From the NCBI GenBank assembly GCA_038230975.1, contig JBBRMF010000048.1:1-25611 (forward strand): a DNA stretch of 25,611 bases. The letters are read 5' to 3'. The first letter of the stretch is position 1, and each line of letters begins with the position of its first letter. This stretch comes from JANXVV01 sp038230975 (lineage in GTDB: Bacteria > Planctomycetota > Phycisphaerae > Tepidisphaerales > Tepidisphaeraceae). The position numbers and the translations under genes were made by a program. Of this stretch, positions 15,239-21,314 are shown one piece after another. The notes beneath the pieces are model-generated. The model worked only from the letters and a program-made list of their open reading frames with translations. It was not told where the DNA came from and searched no databases.

Positions 15239-16663
15239 TCATGCGGCTGCAGCGAGAACCCTCGTCGGTTTTTCGTCTTCTCGCTTGATGCGACCTTGTG
15301 GCTCCTGCAACGCTGCGGCAGACGCACAGAGAGTGGCGACAATAAAATAGTAGTAATTGCAGAACGCAAATTTATTGAGACAAAAGAATGCCATGAATAC
15401 CAGCGCGACGCCCGCGCCGAATCCAGCGGCGGAGCGCTCACCCCGAACAAGCACGAAGATCCCCGCAATGATGGCCGCCAGAAAACTGACGCTTCCCAGC
15501 GATTGAGACGGGGTCCAATCGTGAGTTTGCGCGTAATACGCGAAGTAGCTCAAAGCATCCAGGCGGAACTTCGCACCGTTTGCCACGAGCAAGGTGCTGT
15601 GAAGAAACGCGCGCGTGTTCCAAAGTGCCAGCGGAAGGCTGACTGCCGCGCCGATCAATGCGGCTTTTCCAAGTAAAACCGCAGCATCCCGCACATTCCA
15701 CTTCGGTTTCACTAAAAGCATGGCCGGCAAAAGGGCCAACGGGAGATACTGTTTACTTACGAGAAAAAGGCCCAGAATCCACGGTACAGCCTTGGGTCTT
15801 CGACAGGCGGAAAACACGGTTGCCGCGAGGAACATCGAGACCACGGGCTCCGTCCAACCGTTCGCCAGCACCAGAAAAACGCGCGGTGTAAACAGAAACA
15901 GTGCCCCGAGCATGGGTCCGGTGTGACCCGGTCGAGCATAGGCGATACACGCCGCCGCGATCATCATTGCGGCCAGATTCGAATAGCGATAGTCGTGGAA
16001 AATCCAGTATCCCGGCAAATCAAACAGCACGGACAACGGCGGATACGGAAATCCCAGTTGAACGATGCCGTTTTGAACCGTTCCCGGCGCGTAAATATCG
16101 GGAAGATTGTAGACATCCGGAAAGGTGCTGCTCCACGGATCGATGCCGTGCGTCATTGCATCGAGCCCGGCCATCTGAGCCTGCCAAACGTCGATCTTGG
16201 GGCGCGGTCCCGTGCTGAGCATCCATATTCCCATTAGGCCGAATACGAGTAGAACGATGGCGAAAATACGACGTGCATATTTGGGATAGGCGACCATTCC
16301 GGCGCAGAGCAGTGCGGACGTGCTCAATAGTCCGAAATAAACGTATGTGGACGCGTTGCTTTTCCAACCGTCGCTGGAGCGATTGAGGAAAAGGAGGAAG
16401 AATTGGATGGCTAAGCCGCAAACGGTGAGGGAACGCAGAACAAGGGGAGCATGGCGGGAGAGCAGCGACGTTCGCGTGGGTTTCCAGAATGCGGTGAACG
16501 CCATGACGAGCGCCAGCGACAGCCACAGGATCGCGCCGGGCTGCACGAGGCCGTTGTTGATATGAATCGCGAAACCGAGCGAAAGTGCGGCGGCAACAAG
16601 GCATACAGTGCGAGCCGGAATATCGACGGTCGGACGGTCAATTTTGAGCGTATCTGCAAACAT
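15239..16663 (-). CDS. GT87-like (DUF2029) membrane glycosyltransferase
   Basis: A 474-residue polytopic protein with about eleven hydrophobic helices. The extracytoplasmic loop contains WQAQMAGLDAMTHGIDPWSS followed by YAPGTVQNG and GFPYPPLSVL, the arrangement of the GT87 polyprenyl-phosphate-mannose alpha-mannosyltransferases (a GxxPY...YPPL pattern). Such enzymes use polyprenyl-P-mannose on the outer side of the membrane, and the neighbouring GT2 gene downstream encodes a candidate donor synthase. A charged C-terminal tail (RIKREDEKPTR) ends the protein. Start at ATG 16663 with a weak GGTAG site. The gap to the GT2 gene holds a dispersed repeat, so whether the two share a transcript is unclear. 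Assignment to GT87 is by motif resemblance only. Confidence 0.82.
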   Translation of the reverse strand: MFADTLKIDRPTVDIPARTVCLVAAALSLGFAIHINNGLVQPGAILWLSLALVMAFTAFWKPTRTSLLSRHAPLVLRSLTVCGLAIQFFLLFLNRSSDGWKSNASTYVYFGLLSTSALLCAGMVAYPKYARRIFAIVLLVFGLMGIWMLSTGPRPKIDVWQAQMAGLDAMTHGIDPWSSTFPDVYNLPDIYAPGTVQNGIVQLGFPYPPLSVLFDLPGYWIFHDYRYSNLAAMMIAAACIAYARPGHTGPMLGALFLFTPRVFLVLANGWTEPVVSMFLAATVFSACRRPKAVPWILGLFLVSKQYLPLALLPAMLLVKPKWNVRDAAVLLGKAALIGAAVSLPLALWNTRAFLHSTLLVANGAKFRLDALSYFAYYAQTHDWTPSQSLGSVSFLAAIIAGIFVLVRGERSAAGFGAGVALVFMAFFCLNKFAFCNYYYFIVATLCASAAALQEPQGRIKREDEKPTRVLAAAA

Positions 16664-16746
16664 CTACCGTATTATCGGTTGTACCACGCCCGCCCATGAT
16701 TTGCGCTTTCAGGCCGAAGAACTCGATATTGCCCAGAGAATGCGAA

Positions 16747-17073
16747 TTAGATTTCAGGCAACTGAATTTGGATGAGCGTTGGTTCCCATTCGCGTTCCAC
16801 CAACCGAACCGGATAGACCGCGACTGATACGGATGGAGTTTCTCGAAGTTGGCCATTCTCAAGATGAAATGGCCACCCGTGTTTTGGGCAGACCACGCAT
16901 CCGGCATTGATCCATCCACCGGCCAGATTGGCCCCGGCATGCGGACAATGATTGTCGAGAACATGGACCTTCCCCTCATGCAAGAACACGGCAAGCTGAT
17001 ACCCGCCGGCCTCAACATATTTGCCTTCGTCAGGACGGAGATCGGCTAGTTCGCAGAGAGTGATCCAGGACAT
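16747..17073 (-). CDS. Stand-alone Rieske-type [2Fe-2S] ferredoxin
   Basis: A 108-residue protein consisting only of a Rieske domain. The cluster ligands are clear: CPHAGANLAGG (Cys43, His45) and CVVCPKHGWPFHLENG (Cys62, His65). It resembles the small NirD/BphA3-like ferredoxins, which hand electrons to oxygenases or reductases in the cytoplasm; no signal peptide or membrane anchor is present. No oxygenase lies nearby, so its partner is unknown. The start ATG at 17073 has no obvious ribosome site, but the length agrees with the family. It sits alone between the GT87-like gene (83 bases away, nothing recognisable in the gap) and a dispersed repeat. Confidence 0.92.
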   Translation of the reverse strand: MSWITLCELADLRPDEGKYVEAGGYQLAVFLHEGKVHVLDNHCPHAGANLAGGWINAGCVVCPKHGWPFHLENGQLRETPSVSVAVYPVRLVEREWEPTLIQIQLPEI

Positions 17074-17080
17074 TTGTTCG

Positions 17081-17190
17081 TAGTCAGTTGCTCTTGGTCA
17101 GTTGTCAGTTGTCAGTTGTTTTTGGTAGTGAAAAAAAGAACGTTTGGGATACATTTACAACTGATTACGGACAACTGACCACGGACCATA
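17081..17190. repeat. Dispersed palindromic repeat, family B (CAGTTGT type)
   Basis: TGGTCAGTTGTC (17095-17106) is perfectly complementary to GACAACTGACCA (17170-17181), and a second pair, CAGTTGT (17113-17119) with ACAACTG (17157-17163), extends the arms around an A-rich loop. Short direct CAGTTG units recur four times in the left arm. It occupies the whole gap between the Rieske gene and the lipoprotein gene and could end both transcripts as a large hairpin. Confidence 0.75.
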
Positions 17191-17191
17191 T

Positions 17192-17872
17192 TTATCGAAC
17201 CATCGCCGTTCCACCGGCATCGGGTTTGGTGGCGGGATTCGTGGTGGGTTTACCCTCGAGTCCGGCGCGATCGATGAGCGAGTTCGACATTTTCTGCAAC
17301 ACATCGGCAGCGCCGCGAACAGCTTGCGAGGCGATGACCCGGTTCATCGCGCCGTGGGCGGTGTCCAACTGATCGATCTTTTGGCGGACGACGTCGAGTC
17401 GTTTGGTGATCTCACCGTCCTGCGAAAAGACGATGCTGTTTAGATTTTCGAGCAATCGAAGCGAGGCGCGAAGGCCTTGCCCAATCGTCGGCTCGGAAGC
17501 AAGGTCCGTGGAACCCGAAGCCAACTGTTGGCGTGCGCTTTCAAGGACTCGAATGCCCTGTCGGAATTCACCGCTTTGGTAATCTCCTTCGATCAAGGGA
17601 AGGATCCGGGTCAGATCTCCAAAGCATTGCTGAATCAATTCACGATTGGCCCGCTCGGAATTTCCGGGAAGCAACTGGCTGGCCGCATCAAGCTGGTTGA
17701 CCCGGTCTTGAATCTCCCGAACGCGGCTGGAAACATCCGCCGCCAACTGCGGTTCTTCCTTCGGTGCAACAGGTTGCCCGACGGTACTCATCGTCTTGGC
17801 GCAGCCGGTCAGAAGCAAACCGTAAGAAGCGGGTAGAAGGCAGAGAGTCGCAAGCGTGCGGGAAAAAGCCAT
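17192..17872 (-). CDS. Putative lipoprotein with helical domain
   Basis: A 226-residue protein with a type II signal peptide: basic start, hydrophobic core and the lipobox LLTGC, giving lipidated Cys24. The mature part is mainly amphipathic helix (RVREIQDRVNQLDAASQLLP; ITKRLDVVRQKIDQLDTA) and ends in a low-complexity Thr/Pro/Ala/Gly tail. No known domain is recognised; a periplasmic, membrane-tethered structural or chaperone-like role would fit the shape but is not shown. The ATG at 17872 is preceded by GAGGAG at a suitable distance. A TACAAT box at 17903-17908 (minus strand) would give a leader of about 24 bases. It appears to be monocistronic, bounded downstream by the family B repeat. Confidence 0.8.
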   Translation of the reverse strand: MAFSRTLATLCLLPASYGLLLTGCAKTMSTVGQPVAPKEEPQLAADVSSRVREIQDRVNQLDAASQLLPGNSERANRELIQQCFGDLTRILPLIEGDYQSGEFRQGIRVLESARQQLASGSTDLASEPTIGQGLRASLRLLENLNSIVFSQDGEITKRLDVVRQKIDQLDTAHGAMNRVIASQAVRGAADVLQKMSNSLIDRAGLEGKPTTNPATKPDAGGTAMVR

Positions 17873-17902
17873 AGGGTGTCTCCTCGTCGTGTGTTGCGAT
17901 CG

Positions 17903-17908
17903 ATTGTA
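17903..17908 (-). promoter_or_regulatory. Candidate -10 box for the lipoprotein gene
   Basis: TACAAT (five of six) sits about 30 bases before the ATG at 17872 on the minus strand. No good -35 is found at 16-18 bases, so the call is weak. Confidence 0.3.
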
Positions 17909-17974
17909 CCTGAGAGTGGGATGGAAAAGAAATAGATGAATGCGTTGCGACGGTTTTGGCGTTCCGGGAAGAAC

Positions 17975-19171
17975 TCATTCCAGCTCGGCGATTTTCACCG
18001 GTCGATGCTGCTCGGCGCTCATCGACGCCGCTTCAAGAACCAATTGCGTCTTGTACGCATCTTCAAAATCCGGCAATGGGACGACTGGCGGCTTGCCGCT
18101 TAGCACGCTCATCATGTCCGCAACCTGGTTGATGAACGAATGCTCGTACCCCAGGATGTGGGCATCCGGCCACCAGTTGGCGGCGTAGGGATGATCGCCG
18201 CCGTGCGTGACCATGATCTGCGTCCATCCCTGAACTTTTCGCTCGGCGGTGGCATCATAAAAATAGAGCCGATTCATGTCTTCGAAATCGAAGCGAATGG
18301 CTCCTTTTTCTCCGTGGATTTCAAGCCCATTTTTATTTTGATACCCGGTCGCAAAACGAGTCGCTTCGACGCTGGCCATTGCGCCGCTTTTCATGCGGGC
18401 AAGAAAGAGGGTTGCATCATCGACGGTGACTTTTCCCATCTTTCCCTTGGCGGCAGCAGCCCCGGAGGCAATGCCTCCGCCGGAACCTTGCGACGGGATC
18501 TCGCGTTCCTTGACGAACGTTTCGGTAATGGCGCCGCTGACTTCCGAAAATTCATCGCCGGTGATGAAGCGCGCCATGTCGATCACGTGAGCCCCGAGAT
18601 CACCGTGCGCGCCTGAACCGCTGACTTCCTTGCTGAACCGCCAAATGAGCGGGACGCTTGGAGCCGCCCAGTCCTGCAGGTAGTAAGCCCGAATATGATA
18701 AACGCGGCCGATCTTCCCTGCCTTAGTCAACTGATGCGCCAGCGCCACTGCCGGCACACGGCGATAGTTATACCAAACAAAGGTCTTGGAGTTTTTCGCT
18801 TTTCTCGCCACCTCCAGCATCTGCCTCGCTTCCGCCAAATTCTGGGCGAGCGGTTTTTCGCAGGCGACATGTTTACCCGCTTCCAATGCCGCAATCGCCA
18901 TCTCACGGTGCATGTTGTTGGGTGTGCCGATATCTACAAGCTGGATTTCCGGATCCTGCAGCGTGGCTTTCCAATCGGTTGAAGTCTTGGCCCAGCCCCA
19001 CTCTTCGGCAAAATGTTTGAGTTCCGCCTCATTGCGGCCCACGACGGTGTGCATCTTCGGCACGAGCGCCAATTCAGGGAAAAATTTGTTGACTTTCAGG
19101 TAGGCATTACTGTGCGTTCGGCCCATGAACTTATGGCCGATCAGGCAGACGTTGGTAGTGGGTCGAGACAT
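17975..19171 (-). CDS. Gfo/Idh/MocA family NAD(P)-dependent oxidoreductase
   Basis: A 398-residue sugar or polyol dehydrogenase-like enzyme. The N-terminal Rossmann fold has IGHKFMGRTHSNAY (11-24), a variant of the usual G-x-G-x-x-G, then DIGTPNNMH (80-88) and the hallmark EKPLA (105-109, catalytic-site Lys106). The second domain contains GDLGAHVIDMARF (190-202), with the metal or substrate-binding Asp/His pattern DxxxHxxD. A Gly/Ala-rich insertion at about 229-246 is not part of the common core. I start at ATG 19171, which has GAGGAG ten bases upstream; the GTG at 19189 overlaps this site. Members act on many cyclic sugars, inositols or glycosyl substrates, and planctomycetes carry dozens of paralogues, so the substrate cannot be named. 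No clear operon partner; the zinc-ribbon gene upstream is closed by a terminator. Confidence 0.92.
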   Translation of the reverse strand: MSRPTTNVCLIGHKFMGRTHSNAYLKVNKFFPELALVPKMHTVVGRNEAELKHFAEEWGWAKTSTDWKATLQDPEIQLVDIGTPNNMHREMAIAALEAGKHVACEKPLAQNLAEARQMLEVARKAKNSKTFVWYNYRRVPAVALAHQLTKAGKIGRVYHIRAYYLQDWAAPSVPLIWRFSKEVSGSGAHGDLGAHVIDMARFITGDEFSEVSGAITETFVKEREIPSQGSGGGIASGAAAAKGKMGKVTVDDATLFLARMKSGAMASVEATRFATGYQNKNGLEIHGEKGAIRFDFEDMNRLYFYDATAERKVQGWTQIMVTHGGDHPYAANWWPDAHILGYEHSFINQVADMMSVLSGKPPVVPLPDFEDAYKTQLVLEAASMSAEQHRPVKIAELE

Positions 19172-19281
19172 AGACAGATTGCTCCTCACGCCGGATTACA
19201 ATTCAAACGAACGGTTCAAAAGTGTAGCCCGCGTAAGGCCGGATGCAAGGCATTGCTCCTCGGAAGAAGTGGGAACAAGAA

Positions 19282-19309
19282 AGCGAGGCCGGGTGGAACC
19301 CGCCTCGCT
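19282..19309 (-). terminator. Intrinsic terminator after the zinc-ribbon gene
   Basis: AGCGAGGC (19282-19289) pairs with GCCTCGCT (19302-19309), extended past one bulged C by GGGT/ACCC around a three-base loop. Read on the minus strand the stem is followed at once by TTTCTTGTT. It lies 32 bases past the stop of the zinc-ribbon gene. Confidence 0.7.
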
Positions 19310-19340
19310 CTCGCGATTGCTCTAATAAGAACCTACCGTC

Positions 19341-19571
19341 TCAATACCGGTTCGCATTATCCAAAATGCTTCCGGGTTTGGCGAATCTCTCCCATGATTC
19401 ACCATGACACTTAGGACACATGCGCGGGGGTGTCACCACGTCGTCCGGTTCAAATCCGCAACTGCGGCACTGAACCTGAAACACCACAACCGGTTTTGCT
19501 GATCCTTCAAAGGGATCATACGTCGGAAAATGCCCTTGTGACGATTCGAAGCGATCCATTGATATTGACAT
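19341..19571 (-). CDS. Small zinc-ribbon protein
   Basis: A 76-residue protein with two CxxC knuckles, CRSCGFEP and CPKCHGESWERF, spaced by about 17 residues, a typical zinc-ribbon or rubredoxin-like metal site. The N-terminal third is polar and unlike any family I recognise. I choose the ATG at 19571 because AGGAG stands five bases upstream; the longer frame to 19589 would put this site inside the gene, and ATG 19559 has none. With its own strong ribosome site and an intrinsic terminator the gene is probably a monocistronic unit. Function is unknown; DNA, RNA or protein contacts through the zinc ribbon are all possible. The 227-base gap upstream (19572-19798) contains no gene and no firm promoter. 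Confidence 0.75.
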   Translation of the reverse strand: MSISMDRFESSQGHFPTYDPFEGSAKPVVVFQVQCRSCGFEPDDVVTPPRMCPKCHGESWERFAKPGSILDNANRY

Positions 19572-19798
19572 AAATTCTCCTATTCCCAAACGACCAAAAC
19601 ACGGCCAATTGGCTTCAGAGAACTGTTGAGCAAGGTTCGTGCCGCCACGGAGATTTCTTGAAGATCTCAGGATAGTGAGCTAATTCTGGGCTGCCAGGCA
19701 CACCACACGGCTTGGCAAACAGACAAGAGAACCCAAACGCGGACGCTTTAAGACGTCGCACATACATTTATGTCGCAGTATAAGTCATATTGTCGCCG

Positions 19799-21190
19799 CT
19801 ATGCCACGATGTCGGGAACTTGGGTGGAGGCCCGATCCTCCAATTGATAGTTTTGCAACTTTCGTTGAAGAGTCCTGACCGAGATTTTCAGCCGCCCTGC
19901 GGCATGGGTTCGGTTCCCGGCGCACTCATCGAGCGCTTTCATGATGGCAAGCTTTTCAAGCTCATCCATGGTAAGGCCTGTTGGTATTTCTCCGGATATC
20001 GCGGGCTCTTTGCCACTGGCGGCAATGCGTTCGGGTAAATCGCGTTCGGTGAGCAGTTCACCCTCGGCCAGCACCATCATGCTTTCCAGAGCGTTGCGGA
20101 GATCGCGCACGTTTCCCGGCCACCGATAGGTTTGAAAGCGACGCATGACTTCCGGGGAAATCCGCTTGGGAGGAGTGTGCTTTTTCTCGGCAATTTCCTT
20201 TAGGAAATGCCCCACCAGCAGCGCGATGTCATCGGGTCGATCCCGAAGGGGAGGCAGTGTGATGCTGACCACGTTCAGTCGATAGTAGAGATCCTCACGG
20301 AAGGTTCCTTGCTCAACCATTTTTGTCACATCACGGCTGGTCGCCGCCAGTACCCGCACGCTTACCTTGCGATCTTCATGTCCCCCTACCGGCGTCACCG
20401 TAAATGTCTCCAGCACACGCAGCAGTTTGGCCTGCAGGCCCAGTTCAAAATCACCGATTTCATCGATGAAAAGCGTCCCGCCATCCGCTTGCTCAAATCG
20501 ACCCATCCGGCGGTCGGTGGCGCCGGTAAACGCGCCGCGTACATGTCCGAACAGTTCGCTTTCCACAAGCGATGCGGGAACTGCCGCACAGTTGACAGCG
20601 ACGAATGGCCCCTTCTTGCGTGGGCTGTTGTGATGCAGGGCTTGCGCGATCAATTCCTTACCCGTGCCGCTTTCACCCAGAATCAAAACGGTACTATCCA
20701 CCGGCGCGGCTCGCTGAACCTTCGCAAACACATCTTTCATCTGTTTCGACTGGCCGACAATCTGGTCCAGACCAAATTTGTCATCCAATCGCCGCCGCAG
20801 GTTTTCAATTTCCTGATCCTTCTGCTTCGTTTCGATGGCTCGCTTGATGAGCAGGATCAACTCATCGGGATTGACCGGCTTCGTAATGTAATCATATGCA
20901 CCCTTCTTAATGGCCTCGACCGCAGAATCAATGCTGCTATGACCGGTGACGACAATAAAGTGCGTATCCGGTTTCTTTAGCTTCCATAGAGTCAGCAAAT
21001 CAAGTCCGCTCACGTCACCCATATGCAAATCGCTCAGGACCACATCGATATTTTCATCAATGTAACCGATCGCTTTGTCTGCGCTTTCCGCGCCAAAAAC
21101 TTGAAATCCTTCCCTTTTCAGAAGTTGCATGATGGATTTGCGCTCAAGTTCTTGGTCCTCCACAACCAACAATCGCCCGGAGATGCTCAT
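19799..21190 (-). CDS. NtrC-family sigma-54-dependent response regulator
   Basis: A 463-residue DNA-binding activator with three domains. Receiver (4-120): acidic pair Glu11/Asp12, phosphoacceptor Asp54 in LSDLHM, Lys104 in KP. AAA+ domain (143-375): Walker A GESGTGKE (172-179), the sigma-54-contacting GAFTGA loop (219-224), Walker B FIDEIGD (241-247) and WPGNVRDL (357-364). Fis-type helix-turn-helix at the end: NRTHAAGRLKISVRTLQRKL (426-445). It drives open-complex formation by RNA polymerase with RpoN at enhancer-dependent promoters. The ATG at 21190 has GAGG six bases upstream; 23 further residues in the open frame have no homology. It is divergent from a sensor kinase 124 bases away, its likely partner. 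Target genes are not evident: I found no good -24/-12 element in the window. Confidence 0.96.
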   Translation of the reverse strand: MSISGRLLVVEDQELERKSIMQLLKREGFQVFGAESADKAIGYIDENIDVVLSDLHMGDVSGLDLLTLWKLKKPDTHFIVVTGHSSIDSAVEAIKKGAYDYITKPVNPDELILLIKRAIETKQKDQEIENLRRRLDDKFGLDQIVGQSKQMKDVFAKVQRAAPVDSTVLILGESGTGKELIAQALHHNSPRKKGPFVAVNCAAVPASLVESELFGHVRGAFTGATDRRMGRFEQADGGTLFIDEIGDFELGLQAKLLRVLETFTVTPVGGHEDRKVSVRVLAATSRDVTKMVEQGTFREDLYYRLNVVSITLPPLRDRPDDIALLVGHFLKEIAEKKHTPPKRISPEVMRRFQTYRWPGNVRDLRNALESMMVLAEGELLTERDLPERIAASGKEPAISGEIPTGLTMDELEKLAIMKALDECAGNRTHAAGRLKISVRTLQRKLQNYQLEDRASTQVPDIVA

Positions 21191-21218
21191 GGTAGGCCTC
21201 GGTAACTCGCCAATGTCA

Positions 21219-21235
21219 ACCTCCCAACTGGAGGT
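21219..21235. promoter_or_regulatory. Inverted repeat between divergent kinase and regulator genes
   Basis: ACCTCC (21219-21224) and GGAGGT (21230-21235) form a perfect six-base dyad around CAACT. It lies just past the predicted transcript start of the regulator gene, so it may be an operator or a leader hairpin. Confidence 0.4.
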
Positions 21236-21245
21236 GTGTCTAAAA

Positions 21246-21275
21246 GTCATACCCGACATTCCCCGAATATGACAA
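21246..21275 (-). promoter_or_regulatory. Predicted promoter of the response-regulator gene
   Basis: On the minus strand TTGTCA (21275 to 21270, five of six) and TATGAC (21251 to 21246, four of six) are 18 bases apart. The predicted start near 21239 leaves a leader of about 49 bases. Confidence 0.45.
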
Positions 21276-21299
21276 CGTTCATTTTTCTTCGAAGGGCGA

Positions 21300-21305
21300 T
21301 ATAAT
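21300..21305 (+). promoter_or_regulatory. Perfect -10 box immediately upstream of the sensor kinase
   Basis: TATAAT occurs nine bases before the kinase ATG at 21315, with no good -35 at 16-19 bases. Transcription from it would give a leaderless or nearly leaderless mRNA, which agrees with the absence of a ribosome site before this ATG. Confidence 0.45.
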
Positions 21306-21314
21306 CACGCGAAA

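Noticed and set aside
17101..17120. CAGTTGT units as a CRISPR or tandem repeat array
   Set aside because: Units are only six to seven bases long without spacers; they are arms of a palindrome.
19178..19261. Ten-base direct repeat ATTGCTCCTC (19178 and 19252)
   Set aside because: One copy is simply the ribosome site of the oxidoreductase gene; a 10-base match over 80 bases may be chance.
19660..19720. Possible sigma-54 promoter upstream of the zinc-ribbon gene (TGGCAG on the minus strand)
   Set aside because: The GC expected at -12 is not at the required distance.
20207..20980. 257-codon plus-strand open frame
   Set aside because: Antisense to the AAA+ domain of the regulator, whose motifs are complete on the minus strand.
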